A stretch of DNA of 64,000 nucleotides, taken from Pseudeuparius sepicola (lineage: Eukaryota > Arthropoda > Insecta > Coleoptera > Anthribidae). Positions 46,704 through 57,589 of this stretch are shown one piece after another. The notes beneath the pieces are model-generated. The model saw nothing but the letters and a program-made list of their open reading frames with translations, searched no databases and was not told the origin of the DNA. The stretch covers positions 37,510,365 to 37,574,364 of the forward strand of contig OY987304.1 of the NCBI GenBank assembly GCA_963920635.1. Direction: 5' to 3'. How positions within the stretch are numbered: the stretch's first letter is position 1; every line of letters begins with the position of its first letter. Made by a program: the position numbers and the translations under genes.

Positions 46704-47945
46704 TTTTGTGGAAATGTATTACATTAGAAGCAGAATAGAGGGGCACATGCGAGAATCCCTTAGGACCCGTCGGTAGGGCGCAGATAGGGCTAGGGTGAAA
46801 AATTTCAATATTTTTTTAAGACCACTTAGCTATCGTGCCCCAGACTGATTTTTTGTGGAAATGTATTACATTAGAAGTAGAATAGAGGGGCACATGCGAG
46901 AATCCCTTAGGACCCGTCGGTAGGGCGCAGATAGGGCTAGGGTGAAAAATTTCAATATTTTTTTAAGACCACTTAGCTATCGTGCCCCAGACTGATTTTT
47001 TGTGGAAATGTATTACATTAGAAGTAGAATAGAGGGGCACATGCGAGAATCCCTTAGGACCCGTCGGTAGGGCGCAGATAGGGCTAGGGCCAAGTGGTCT
47101 TAAAAAAATATTGAAGTTTTTCACCCTAGCCCTATCTGCGCCCTACCGACGAGTCCTAAGGGATTCTCGCATGTGCCCCTCTATTCTACTTCTAATGTAA
47201 TACATTTCCACAAAAAATCAGCCTGGGACACGATTGCTAAGTGGTCTTAAAAAAATATTGAAGTTTTTCACCCTAGCCCTATCTGCGCCCTACCGACGAG
47301 TCCTAAGGGATTCTCGTATGTGCCCCTCTATTCTACTTCTAATGTAATACGATTCCACAAAAAATCAGCCTGGGACACGATTGCTAAGTGGTCTTAAAAA
47401 AATATTGAAGTGTTTCACCCTAGCCCTATCTGCGCCCTACCGACGAGTCCTAAGGGCTTCTCGCATGTGCCCCTCTATTCTACTTCTAATGTAATACGAT
47501 TCCACAAAAAATCAGCCTGGGACACGATTGCTAAGTGGTCTTAAAAAAATATTGAAGTGTTTCACCCTAGCCCTATCTGCGCCCTACCGACGAGTCCTAA
47601 GGGCTTCTCGCATGTGCCCCTCTATTCTACTTCTAATGTAATACGATTCCACAAAAAATCAGCCTGGGACACGTTTGCTAAGTGGTCTTAAAAAAATATT
47701 GAAGTGTTTCACCCTCGCCCCATCTGCGCCCTACCGACGAGTCCTAAGGGCTTCTCGCATGTGCCCCTCTATTCTACTTCTAATGTAATACGATTCCACA
47801 AAAAATCAGCCTGGGACACGTTTGCTAAGTGGTCTTAAAAAAATATTGAAGTGTTTCACTCTAGCCCTATCTGCGCATGTGCCCCTCTATTCTACTTCTA
47901 ATGTAATACGTTTCCACAAAAAATCAGCCTGGGAGAGGATAGCCT
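46704..47945. repeat. 147 bp satellite with an orientation switch
   Basis: Three units run in one direction (anchors 'gtggaaatg' at 46708, 46855 and 47002). The array then turns around at about 47090 and five to six units run in the opposite direction (anchors 'ccctaccgac' at 47141, 47288, 47435, 47582 and 47729), with a last unit shortened by an internal deletion. Spacing is exactly 147 bases throughout. Differences between units are few and clustered by arm. There is no long open frame. Confidence 0.95.
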
Positions 47946-48179
47946 AGTGGCATTAAAGAAAATAATCATATTGTGCTTAGCCGGAAAACCGTTCTTTTTT
48001 GCCATGCTTAATAAAAAAAGTTAATGTTTGGTAATGACAATTACTGTTATTACTATTTGGCTATTAATTTTACATAATCTTCGTTTTGGTAAAAAAATAG
48101 TGGCCTGCTAGAAATTGGCTGCCAACTTCACAAAAATATGGTTTAGCTGCTGAAATGTTTGGCTGCCAGAAAATGGCTG

Positions 48180-49000
48180 CTAACTTCACACCGGTTGTTT
48201 GGCGGAGATATGTAGATAATATATTTGTTGTATGTGAACCGAGTAGATCATTTAAATTCATTATTAAATTTTATAAACTGACAAGAACCTTCTATTAATT
48301 TTCTTAGAAATTAAAAATAATAATCAATTACCTTTCTTAGATATTTCTATACTGAAATCAAATAGTATAGAAACTAGTGTCTAGAGAAAACTAACATATA
48401 CTAATAGATATCTCCATTTTAACTCCAATCATCATATTAGTGTTAAAAAAGGAGTAAATAAAAGTTTGTATGACAGGGCTAAAACGATTCATTCTAATAA
48501 CACAAAATGTGAGGAGAAAATTAAACGTATTAACATGTTCTTAAGAAGAATATCGTATCGAATTTGTGGAGCAAGTTTTTCAGGATGGCCAACAAAATAA
48601 CAATGCCAATAGATTTAGAGAAATAAATCTGGTAATGTCAGAACTGCAGATAAAACCAACAACACATTAAGATCGATGCTAGTTAAAACGAAACTATTTA
48701 ATGAGGTACAAAGTTTAAAAAATTGCAGTTATAAAATTCCTTGTGAATGTGGAAAGTTCTATGTTGGGGAGACTTGTAGGCCATTTAACGTTCATTTAAA
48801 AGAGTATAAAAATTATATTAGGCCAAAACAAATTTCGATTTTAGTAGCAATCACATAGGATTTTGTGGGATAGTTAAAAATCAATTTTCAAAGAAGAACT
48901 AGGAAATAGACGAAAAATTAGTCAGCATTTATTCTCGGAATAACGGACAACTCTGTGGCTAAATATTCAGTGGAATTCAGTAAAATATTATTGCCAGTTA
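48180..49000 (+). pseudogene. Penelope-like element, 3' half, decayed
   Basis: In order: VVWRRYVDNIFVV near 48195 (the reverse transcriptase YxDD position, here YVDN); a broken FLDISILKSN block near 48340; SNHHISVKKGVNKSLYDRAK near 48430; then PCECGKFYVGETCRPF near 48745, the GIY-YIG endonuclease in its Cys-containing Penelope form (YVGET at the YIG position). Several frameshifts and stops separate the blocks. The final motif acidic residues are not clear. This is the canonical Penelope order, reverse transcriptase then GIY-YIG, so the identification is firm although the gene is dead. Confidence 0.8.
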
Positions 49001-49248
49001 TTCACAGGGAAGTTAGTATAGATAATTAGATAGAACACAGGGTACAATATCAGAAAGGTGGCTAGGCTATTGTTTCTGTTGTCATGACATTTTAACTTGA
49101 CATTCAATAATCTGTCATTTCACTTTGACGTGACATCATCTTTGAGAAAGGAGGAAGATTTATTCTCCGAATGCTCGGAAAACAAATTTGTTGAAGTTAT
49201 TTTTTGAGTTAAACGTTCAAAGTCTCGTTAAATTAGTGTTAAAAATTT

Positions 49249-49500
49249 ATGAATGATCCAGGCAATTTGAAAAACTTGTCTTTTAATCAGTTTGGTGGCG
49301 AAAAACCCAACTTAAAATTAAATGGATCTGTTTGCGCCACAAATAAATTTCAGAAAATATTGGACGTCAAGTTACCATGGCCGTTCGAAATTCAAATATC
49401 AGGTTTAGTCGATAAGACGGAAGCAGAAAAAAACGTCAACGTCAATGTACAAAGTTTTGTGCGAGTGGAGAAGGAAACAAAGGTTGCGCGGGAAATATAA
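49249..49500 (+). CDS. 83-codon open frame between Penelope-like pieces
   Basis: It has a true ATG and reads MNDPGNLKNLSFNQFGGEKP onward, hydrophilic with a VNVNVQSFVRVEKE stretch. I do not recognise it. Its position, between a GIY-YIG end and a hammerhead-like end, suggests it belongs to a Penelope-like element, perhaps as a leader region, but coding status is uncertain. Confidence 0.2.
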   Translation: MNDPGNLKNLSFNQFGGEKPNLKLNGSVCATNKFQKILDVKLPWPFEIQISGLVDKTEAEKNVNVNVQSFVRVEKETKVAREI

Positions 49501-49650
49501 ATATAAATAGCGAAACTTGAAAGACCGAAAACCAGGTTTAATTTGGTTCTTTCCTTTTTCTCCGGGAAGTTTGTTTATATACCTAACGTTATCTATTTTT
49601 TAAATTTTTTCTAGCCTTTTATTGGCTTACTATAAAATGCTACCTATATA

Positions 49651-49705
49651 GTCTCCTGAAGATGACCCGCTAGGTGGGTTGAAACATAATATGTACCTAC
49701 AGTTT
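49651..49705 (+). ncRNA. Hammerhead-like ribozyme motif
   Basis: CTGAAGA (49656-49662) is followed by a stem gaccc/gggtt and GAAAC (49681-49685), and then by a short self-complementary catatt/aatatg-like stretch. Both core boxes are intact. This matches the minimal hammerhead arrangement known from Penelope-like element ends. Stem I was not confirmed by eye. Confidence 0.45.
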
Positions 49706-50099
49706 TTCCTGAATAAACTGTGTTTGTGTAGCTGAAACTGTAAGTTTTACCCTTTTATTCATATAGGTTGTGGTGCTCAAAATATAATATATACCGACCT
49801 GGTACAAAAGTAAGTCAATAAAAAACAGGGAATATACAAATATTAGTATTAATTAATTCACTTCTTGGAAATAAAGGAATCGTTAATAAGATTACTTTTA
49901 AAAACCTTTGATAGAAGCTTTAATGAAGCAAATGCGGGAATAAGTAAATTGAGGATGAAAAAAAATGTGCTTTAATTATAAATCTTCGCGAGGGACCCTT
50001 GGATATTTTCCATAAAGAAGGGTCTAAATTAATTTCCTAATCAAATTAAGCATGAAATTAAGAAGACCGATGAATTATCGCTTGCTCTGGAAAAAATCA
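49706..50099. other. Sequence between two Penelope-like copies
   Basis: No frame is recognised. It may include the 5' part of the Penelope-like element that follows. Confidence 0.35.
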
Positions 50100-52097
50100 A
50101 GTTCCTACAAGGTTCGTTGGTTTAGCGGCACTAATTTTCTTATTTTTTAAACAAGAAAAATATGAAACAGTTTTAAGTCCTAAACTAAACTAAACTAATT
50201 AATAAATTGTTTGTTAATCTAACCTCACAGGAAATACCAGAAAAAGTTAAAACATTTCTTAGTCTCGGTGAACATTTCAACATACCCTATAACATAACTT
50301 CCCTTTAGAAGACTTTATTACCGACGTGGAATACGTTATCCAAACGTACACTGATGAGGAACAGAAAAAAAAATACTATTAAAAACTACACGTCGCTTTA
50401 TCACTAGAGCAGACAAAGGCAACACAATTGTAGCCCTATCGAAAGAATAGTATTATAAGAAAGCGTACGATGTACTTGATGATAGTAACACGTACAAAAA
50501 AATTAACTGCGATCCTACAAAATCAATACAAAATAAATTAAACAAAACCATAGACACATTAGTAAAATCAAACACGATGGAGAAAAATGAAGCAAAAAAT
50601 AATATAAAATGTGATAATGGTGTTTTTCCTAAAATGTACTTTCTTCCAAAATTCATACAATTACGACCAATCGTTAGTTTTGTGGGATGTAGGCCACTTA
50701 TCAATTGACAAAGCATTTATCTGAAATTTTAAAAATTGCCCTTTGCAAAGATCAATATTATACTAGAGATTTTTTTACCGTAGTGTCCTAATTTATAGGA
50801 CTTATACAATTTGTTTTCGAAAATAGTTACTTTAATTTTGATGACAGATTCTACAAACAAATATATCTATGGGTTACAGTTAAAAAATACATGCATAAAA
50901 AGGCTTCCTTTCAAATTACCATTCTTTAAGCTATATGTTGATGATAGATATAATTACCACTAAGTGGAAACTACGCATACTTTCAATAACTTTCAATAAC
51001 TTCCACTCCAAATTACAATTCACTTTAGAAAAAGAAGAGAACAATTCTATTCCATTTTAAGATATAAAACTAATAAGACATTATCACAGACTGGTACAAC
51101 AAACCAACTTTTTCAGAGAGATATCTCAATTTTAATTCAACTTATAAAAAAATTTAAATTTAATTAAATCATATCTACAAAAAATTGATTATACCAATAA
51201 ATTAATAAATAAAATTCTCAAAACAAACTAAAAAAAATACAACCACGGAAAATCAAAACACAAAATATTTCAAAATCCCATACGTAACAGGTCTCTCTGA
51301 AAATGTTGCCAAAAACTTAAAAACAAACAGCACCAATATAGCGTTTAAGAGTGAAAACACAATAAAAAAACATTACACAAAATTTGAAATGAAAACACCA
51401 ATTTATCTTAAAAGCAATGTTATTTACGAAATACCATGTAACAATTGTGATGGTGTTTAGGTTGGACACCAACGCAAAGTAAAACCAATAAATTAGCAGG
51501 CCATACTGATACTTAAACGTCAACATGCTTTCAATTTTGATAATACTAGGATCCTAGATGAGGAACAAAACTACAAAAAAAAACTTATCAAAGAATTGAT
51601 AAACAAAAAAAAACATCCTAAAAGCGTAAATAAAAAACAGGACAAACATCCCAAAAGCGTAAATCAAAAACAGAGTCTTATTCACAGAATGCGAAAGTGA
51701 CCATTTTTTGCCTATAACAAGTAGTGTTCTACACTAAATTTATAGTCTAAGTAACAAAATAGATATATCTATAAACGTTTTGAGCATCGAAAAAACATTT
51801 AACAAAAGAAAATCCTCTTCTTTTTACAATCATGAGATTTTATTGCCGTATTATTCTCTGGCCAATTTTGGTAAACGAAACATGTGAATGCAACATGACT
51901 GTGAATGCTACTTCAGAAAATTAAATATCTAAAATCAGTTCTGTAATGATATTTACACGTAACGAAAAAATCTCACGTACTCCTGTTGTTTCCTCAAATA
52001 AGATATTGTAATACCTACATATTATGTATTATGTTGTTTCCGTCTATTGCTTGTTTTTATACGTATTATATTTCGTGTTTTTAATGTTTAATATATA

Positions 52098-52127
52098 AGA
52101 GACGATATATATATATATATATATTAA
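52098..52127 (+). repeat. (TA)n microsatellite
   Basis: A short pure run of TA/AT repeats follows gagacgat and precedes the hammerhead-like motif of the Penelope-like end. Confidence 0.8.
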
Positions 52128-52159
52128 ATTACATGATTTTAATTGTTCTCGTGTTCAAT

Positions 52160-52215
52160 TGTAGTGTCTTGAGGATCACCAAATAAATTGGTCGAAACGT
52201 CGACAGATCAATAAA
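52160..52215 (+). ncRNA. Hammerhead-like motif, mutated core
   Basis: TTGAGGA (expected CTGAnGA) is followed by a stem accaa/ttggt with loop ataaa and then CGAAAC and a GTCGAC palindrome. The layout equals that at 49651 but the first core C is T, so cleavage activity is doubtful. Confidence 0.35.
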
Positions 52216-52685
52216 TAGATTTCTGAATTATTGACGTCCATCCAATTACTCATTTGTTCATAAATTAATTAAAATTGACTATAATGCGAAAAAAACACTT
52301 CGCATTGTGGGCAAATCACAATCACGCGTTGTTTAAACAAATTTCAGTCCGTGGGAGAATTCGACTATTGTCCAAAAAATTAGAAAGTGTAGGCCCACTC
52401 CACCATCTTAAAATACTATAATTAATAATAAGTAACTATCAATAATATCTAGACAAGTTAAAAAGTAGCAGCTATATATACGCACCGCTAGGTGAGTCTT
52501 TTAATGTTAATAGTGAGTGTTTCTATGCTAATAGAAGCATTCACCATAACCTAGTAATAATCACATTTACCACATCACAACACTTCATAACGACCTATGC
52601 TTTCTACGGAACTTGTTCGAAATGTCGTCCTTCATTCCTAATACAAACTATTCAACTCATCACTTCATAGATTTTTTTATTCTAG
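52216..52685. other. Non-coding stretch
   Basis: No frame or repeat is recognised. The right part may be the decayed 3' region of the mariner-like fragment that follows. Confidence 0.35.
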
Positions 52686-52880
52686 CTAATGTAACGTATG
52701 GCTAATTTTAATTCTATTCGCAGCCGCTTCTAAAGAAGCTCGTAGCTCTTCTAATGTATTTGCAAGAGTCCAAAACGATTTTTGGTTTTCATGTGATCCC
52801 CCCAAGAAAAAATCACATGGTTTTAAGCCTGGTAACCGACTCGGTCGCAAACATTCCAAGTATAGTAGCAATTTTGTCAT
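52686..52880 (-). pseudogene. Mariner-like transposase C-terminal fragment
   Basis: The minus-strand frame reads RLPGLKPCDFFLGGS and then NTLEELRASLEAA. This matches the block around the third catalytic acidic residue (SPDLxPxDFFLWG) and the helix after it in insect mariner-like transposases. The Trp of FLWG is missing and the rest of the gene is absent. An acatcctgtattcg word at 52964 may be the old terminal repeat. Confidence 0.7.
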
Positions 52881-54024
52881 ATTTTTGGTGATTAAAAAAA
52901 TTCAAAACAAATCTCATAGACAAACTTAATGCCAGTTAAAATTTTTGTTATATCCATTCAAAGAAACATCCTGTATTCGAATTTATCAATTTTTAGAATA
53001 GAAAACCTGCTGTAAAGCAAATAGTTTTAACTTAGCTTTTGATCAGTTTGCTGGCGTTGAATTAAATTTTCAAATTACAATCGCGCGAAATTCGGGAAAT
53101 GATTCAACGTGAAGGCCAAAATTAGTTAAAAAAATTAACGCTACGAGATTCAAATATGTTGCGCGCAAAAGCAATTTGTATCTGACGGCGCTAATTAGAA
53201 TCACTGATAATTCGCTTGTTGGATTGCAATGAAGTTTTGACAAATTTAAAAATAGGCAAAACAGAATCGTGCAGTGAGCTTGGGAACACGGCGACAACGA
53301 CGCGTGTGCGCTTGTCGTTTCGTCAATAGGGTAATTAACCGTTTTTCAAATTTTATTTTGTTGAAAGCCTGTATTGATGCAGACTACACTAGTAAAATTC
53401 TAAACTAAAAATTTTACCTCCTTTGGGAGAAAATTGAGTTTAAAATTATTTCCGTTTTTAACGGTTTTCTTAATTTTGACGTCATAATAATTTTGAGCTA
53501 TGTGAATAGGACCGCGAAGCCTTGAAGCTTTATTCGTTTATTGTACGTTGCCAACTCGTGTGATTTTTCCTTGCTGGTTGAATATTTTGTTATTAGAATA
53601 GCTGTGTTCTAGTATGGAAACTCAAATTGTCGACATAAAGTTGATTATACAGTTAAAATTCTCTGACTGTTTTTAACTCTGGTTATTGGTTCGAACTAGT
53701 TTGAGATTGCTTCCTAGATCAAACCTATTAATTGCAATAAATAATAACAGCAGTTAACTTTATAAAAAAAACACTATATTCCGTAAAGATATAATATACT
53801 TTCTCAATGTTTGTTGAAGAATAGTCGGTCTTTGGAGTACAGGATTTACTTCTGAATACAAGTCCGAAAGGGGATCTGGCAACGGTGCAGCAAACTAGTA
53901 ACGATAACGGTGCCGTCCTAAACTAATCTTGATGTTTTGTGGGTATCGAAACATAACCTAGCTTTCTAGCTTTGCGGTTTTCGCGTTTGGCCTAGAGATT
54001 GTTTCGCTTTGGCATCAGATTGTG
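52881..54024. other. Non-coding stretch
   Basis: A GC-richer patch at 53270-53330 has a gtgcagtgag word, but no gene is recognised. Nothing repetitive was noticed apart from the MITE-like end near 52964. Confidence 0.35.
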
Positions 54025-54243
54025 TTATTGTCCTTGTACTTCTGGTGCATTATGTCTAAAAAGTGCTTTGTAGAGTATTGTGCACACCTCTACAAATAGT
54101 AATAAAATATTCGTAAGAGTGCCTTTTGCAACATTAAATCTATCATCTCGCTTTAAAAATTGTGAGAGCATAAATATGTCAATTTCCGGAAGATTGTCTG
54201 AACTTGCTTTAACAAAACCCACATTCACTACAGGAGGAGCCAT
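54025..54243 (-). pseudogene. Protein-coding remnant, possibly from a mobile gene
   Basis: The minus-strand frame contains PPVVNVGFVKASSDNLPEID followed by IFMLSQFLKRDDRFNVA, then loses sense. The composition is protein-like, and it resembles from memory the N-terminus of multi-copy insect proteins (LPEIDxFMxxxF type) sometimes linked to SWIM or YqaJ-like domains. That resemblance is recollection only. A separate sense-strand open frame over the same bases looks like a shadow. Confidence 0.3.
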
Positions 54244-55364
54244 TTACTTTACTCTTTGTCAACTTCTTCGCACTGAAACAGAAAGCAAATTAAACACTCT
54301 ATCTACTCTCATACCTATATAAATGCATCAGGTAGGTAGGTATTTCTTGGAATTGAAATGATTACCTATTTATATTCTTTAGATGCCTATCTACAATCAA
54401 ATTGAGAAAGAGTTCTTACTAAATTATACTTTGCTCCCAAACACTTTTACCTGGGGATTGAACTACCTACTACCAATATCAATTTTATGGTATACCTATT
54501 CATTTTTCTTTGTAATTGAAACTATAGGGTTTAGGATTGTACCATGTACATAAGTTAAGATTTGCATTTGTAATTAATTAGATTTTATTACACTATTTTT
54601 CTCAATTTGAAACACAAGCACAATTTTTAATTACCTATATTATTTAAGAAAGGAACAATGATAAAAATTTTCATTGCCTATTTGCTTACCTTATTTTAAT
54701 CTTTGATTTGTAAACACTTAGGTCAGGTATAAAAATGAATTATTACCTCATTTAGTCCTTTACTATTATGGCGACGCGATAAACAATGGTTTTAATAAAA
54801 TATAAAATTCAAAATCGTTTGGAACCCCTCAATAACTTTGATAAAATTACAAATTTTGAAATGTAAACAAAACTCCAGCTGATATTATTTGACTAGTGAC
54901 ATATCAAATCACAAAATAATAAGATTAGGTCTCCAGTCCAAGTCCGTACCACATGATTAAAAAACGAATGAAAATATTCGGCTCGTTATTATGACGTCAA
55001 CACGCGGTCGGGTCCCGAACGCAAATTCAAATAAATTCAAATTTTATTTGAAAATTCTAACTTCGTGGATACTTATTCGGGAAATAAAAAATGGTTAAAG
55101 CTATCTTAGGACTTGATGAATCAAGTTCTGTGCAATTTATTTGAAAATTTGATTAGAGGAAACTACCCCATTATCAATAATTATGGCCATCGATTTTATG
55201 AGCGCCCAATGATTTTCGTAAAAAATATTCTGATCAGACTAATTATTGAAAAAATGTATATTTTCTACTTTTCAGTACAATTTGGCTTTAAAAGAAAACA
55301 ATTCATTCATTTATTTATTTATTTATTTAATTTTAATTTCATTTAATTGGAAATATACCGTAGG
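54244..55364. other. AT-rich non-coding stretch
   Basis: It contains a (TTTA)n run at 55307-55330 and no recognisable gene. The 77-codon frame at 55113-55346 is AT-rich and without a domain. Confidence 0.4.
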
Positions 55365-55690
55365 CAGTGGCGGCGCTAGGCTTTTCAGATGGGTGGGCAG
55401 ATGCCGGCAAAAGAAAATAATTGGGAGGCGGCGTCTGACAAAAGAAAGCAAAAAAGTGTACATTTCACATTTACCAGCAATTACATTATTTGTAATAGGT
55501 ATATTGCATTGCATTAATAGCTACTACACACAAATTTGAGTCATTGTTACTTGTATCTTCTTCATCATCAGAAACAAGCTTTTTAATTATTTGGCCATCG
55601 TTACTGCTACTAGCATGATCAACTTCTTCGCAATTTCGCTTTTCACAAAAAAGTCGCGAATCCTTTTTGATTTCGACATCTTTTATTGAG
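55365..55690 (-). mobile_element. hAT element remnant with transposase N-terminus
   Basis: CAGTGGCGGCGCTAGG at 55365 is a typical hAT terminus. On the minus strand an ATG near 55679 starts MSKSKRIRDFFVK, like the N-terminus of ZMYM-type hAT transposases (a short basic stretch then DFF). After a frameshift an acidic stretch with SDDEEDTSNND follows. The gene and the terminus are too close, so the catalytic part has been deleted. The opposite terminus was not found with confidence. Confidence 0.55.
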
Positions 55691-55787
55691 TAGCCAAATT
55701 ATTAGTACTGAGACCACAGAACATTGATATTTTTAATTCTTTAGTGACACAGCAACATAACCTCAATCTGGCAACTGGCAAGGGCCA

Positions 55788-56533
55788 GTCGCAATTATAA
55801 AGGCCTGCCAGCTGTCGACTCGAAACGTCACTACGTCATCACAGGGAGGCAGGGAGGTAGCTTTTTGTACTTGTTTACGTTTACTTGTCTAGCGATTTTC
55901 CTGATTTAAAGAACGTTTGTTCTGTGTTGCACTGTGTTTTTTAGTAATATAGGACGTGGAGTTTTATTAATAAGGTGGTAAAACAGCAGTGGTTCAGAAT
56001 AAAGTGATAAAAGTGCAGTTTTAGTTTATCGGTTTTAGGTTGTGTCTGTAGTTTCGGACTTATTCAAATCATGCCGTGGACGTGTTCCGTTCCCAACTGC
56101 AAGGGAAACTACAAAGGCGATCCTTAAATGTCCGCTTTTTCCTCCCTACCCCATTTTAAGGGAAAAGTGAGTTAAGGCCATCAAAAGAGATTTTGTTCCT
56201 ATACACAGTCTTTCAGGGTTTTGGTTTGGACTGTTGGAGAGTGTTAAAATAATAAAATCCTAACCTAGCTTTGTTCTGTGTATTATAAAGGTTTTATGTT
56301 TACAACGTTTATGCGTATGACTTGTTTGCAAAGTTTCTGTGAAAACAACCACATTATGTTTAAAAAGTCTTTTGTGAGCTATTACAGAAATGATAGTAGA
56401 TAACAACATCGACAAGATTTTAGTTCGATTACCACCTGGACCCGAGAGGAGAAAATTATGGTTTGATACAGGACGCTGTCATGAACCTTCTTCCAAAGAT
56501 AGAAAGATGTATTATTGTTGTGAAGATCATTAA
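55788..56533 (+). pseudogene. THAP-domain gene copy 2 (broken)
   Basis: The segment 55788-56246 repeats 13475-13937. Here the ATG at 56071 is intact and reads MPWTCSVPNCKGNYKGDP, then a stop follows a small shift. A second piece, 56390-56533, opens after an acceptor-like ATTACAG and reads LPPGPERRKLWFDTGRC onward to MYYCCEDH. That is the Trp and the final C-x2-H zinc ligands of a THAP domain, and it ends in a TAA exactly where the family has a Phe. Together they look like two exons of a THAP gene with an intron of about 140 bases. The same structure in copy 1 is not preserved beyond the first exon. A G12-13 run lies at 56568-56580. Confidence 0.7.
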
Positions 56534-57589
56534 GATGTGTTTTCTTATGGGGTTAGGTGTGCAACAACGGGGGGGGGGGGATAGGTACAACGTGTGATTG
56601 TTTGGAATTCTGGCGGTTGGAGATTTAAGATTTCTATCACAAGGATGTTGTTTTCTGTTTATTTTTAATGTTAATGATATTTTCTTTCAGAGTATTAATA
56701 TAAATAATAATAATTAGGTATCCCATTTCAGTAGCGTATGATGAAATAAATTTCTCTTTTATTAAAGAAACAATTAATAATTAATACTCCTAATATTTAA
56801 TTAAATCTTTATTTTCTTCATTCCAGTACATCGAAAAGGGCATATACCTAATATACCCAATGTGTTAACGAGTGTGTTACTTAGATACTTAAGCACAAGA
56901 ACCATGGCGACATCACAGTATCACAGCTTACCTATGTTAATAAGCTGTGACAGTATTGTGACCATCTCGTAATCATATCGCCTCTCTTCACACCACTTTC
57001 AAAATCACCATAATACAGAGAATTCTTAGAAAAACGACCGAAACAAAGTTCAAAACATTTCATACTACCTTGGAGCTATTTTTCCAGGTATTCTAGGCAG
57101 ATTTTCAAACATAATTTATGTTATTATAACTCTAAAGTAGCATTGTTATTGCTATAATTTTTACTGTTCTCTTAAACACGTCAGAGAACCACGTAGTCCA
57201 GATGACAATTGATTGAAATGGTCTTTTTTACAATAATTCTCCGAAGAAGTTAACCTACAAATTTAAAATCTTCTTCCGACAAACCCCAAAACATAACCGA
57301 TAAATCTTCTTCTCCCCAAACACTTGCCACTTTGGTTTCGACAATATTCGACCCTACACAATGACGTATTTTTTACATTCGGCTCTCATTCGGAATTTCA
57401 AATTTTATTTTCAAATTATTGGCTTTGGAAAGAATTAATAAATTCAACAACGTCTAAATGTAGACATGTTTGTTAATCATGGTCCCCTCGAACACCGCTG
57501 TTTTGAAAATTTGGTAGAAGGAAACAACCCTATTGAACAAAAAATCAAGTTCAAGGTGTAAATAATTTACCAACATTCAGAAATTAGTA
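56534..57589. other. Non-coding stretch
   Basis: No gene or repeat is recognised apart from the poly-G run near 56570. Confidence 0.4.

Larger units (their letters stand above)
50100..52215 (+). mobile_element. Penelope-like element, degenerate but long
   Basis: From 50233 the frames read SQEIPEKVKTFLSLGEHF, then ITRADKGNTIVAL near 50410, AYDVLDDSNTYKKI near 50470, FPKMYFLPK near 50635 and RPIVSF near 50670. KLYVDDR near 50930 is the intact YxDD of the reverse transcriptase. A GIY-YIG part follows with YEIPCNNCDGV near 51440 and HAFNFDNTRILDEEQNYK near 51525. Frameshifts, stops and an internal deletion between 50715 and 50900 make it non-functional. The end near 52215 carries a hammerhead-like motif. 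It differs from the copy at 48.2 kb at the Cys motif (PCNNC versus PCECG), so these are two families. Confidence 0.8.

Noticed and set aside
46704..47945. Possible CRISPR-like array
   Set aside because: Units are contiguous 147-mers without unique spacers, in eukaryotic DNA, and they change orientation; this is a satellite.
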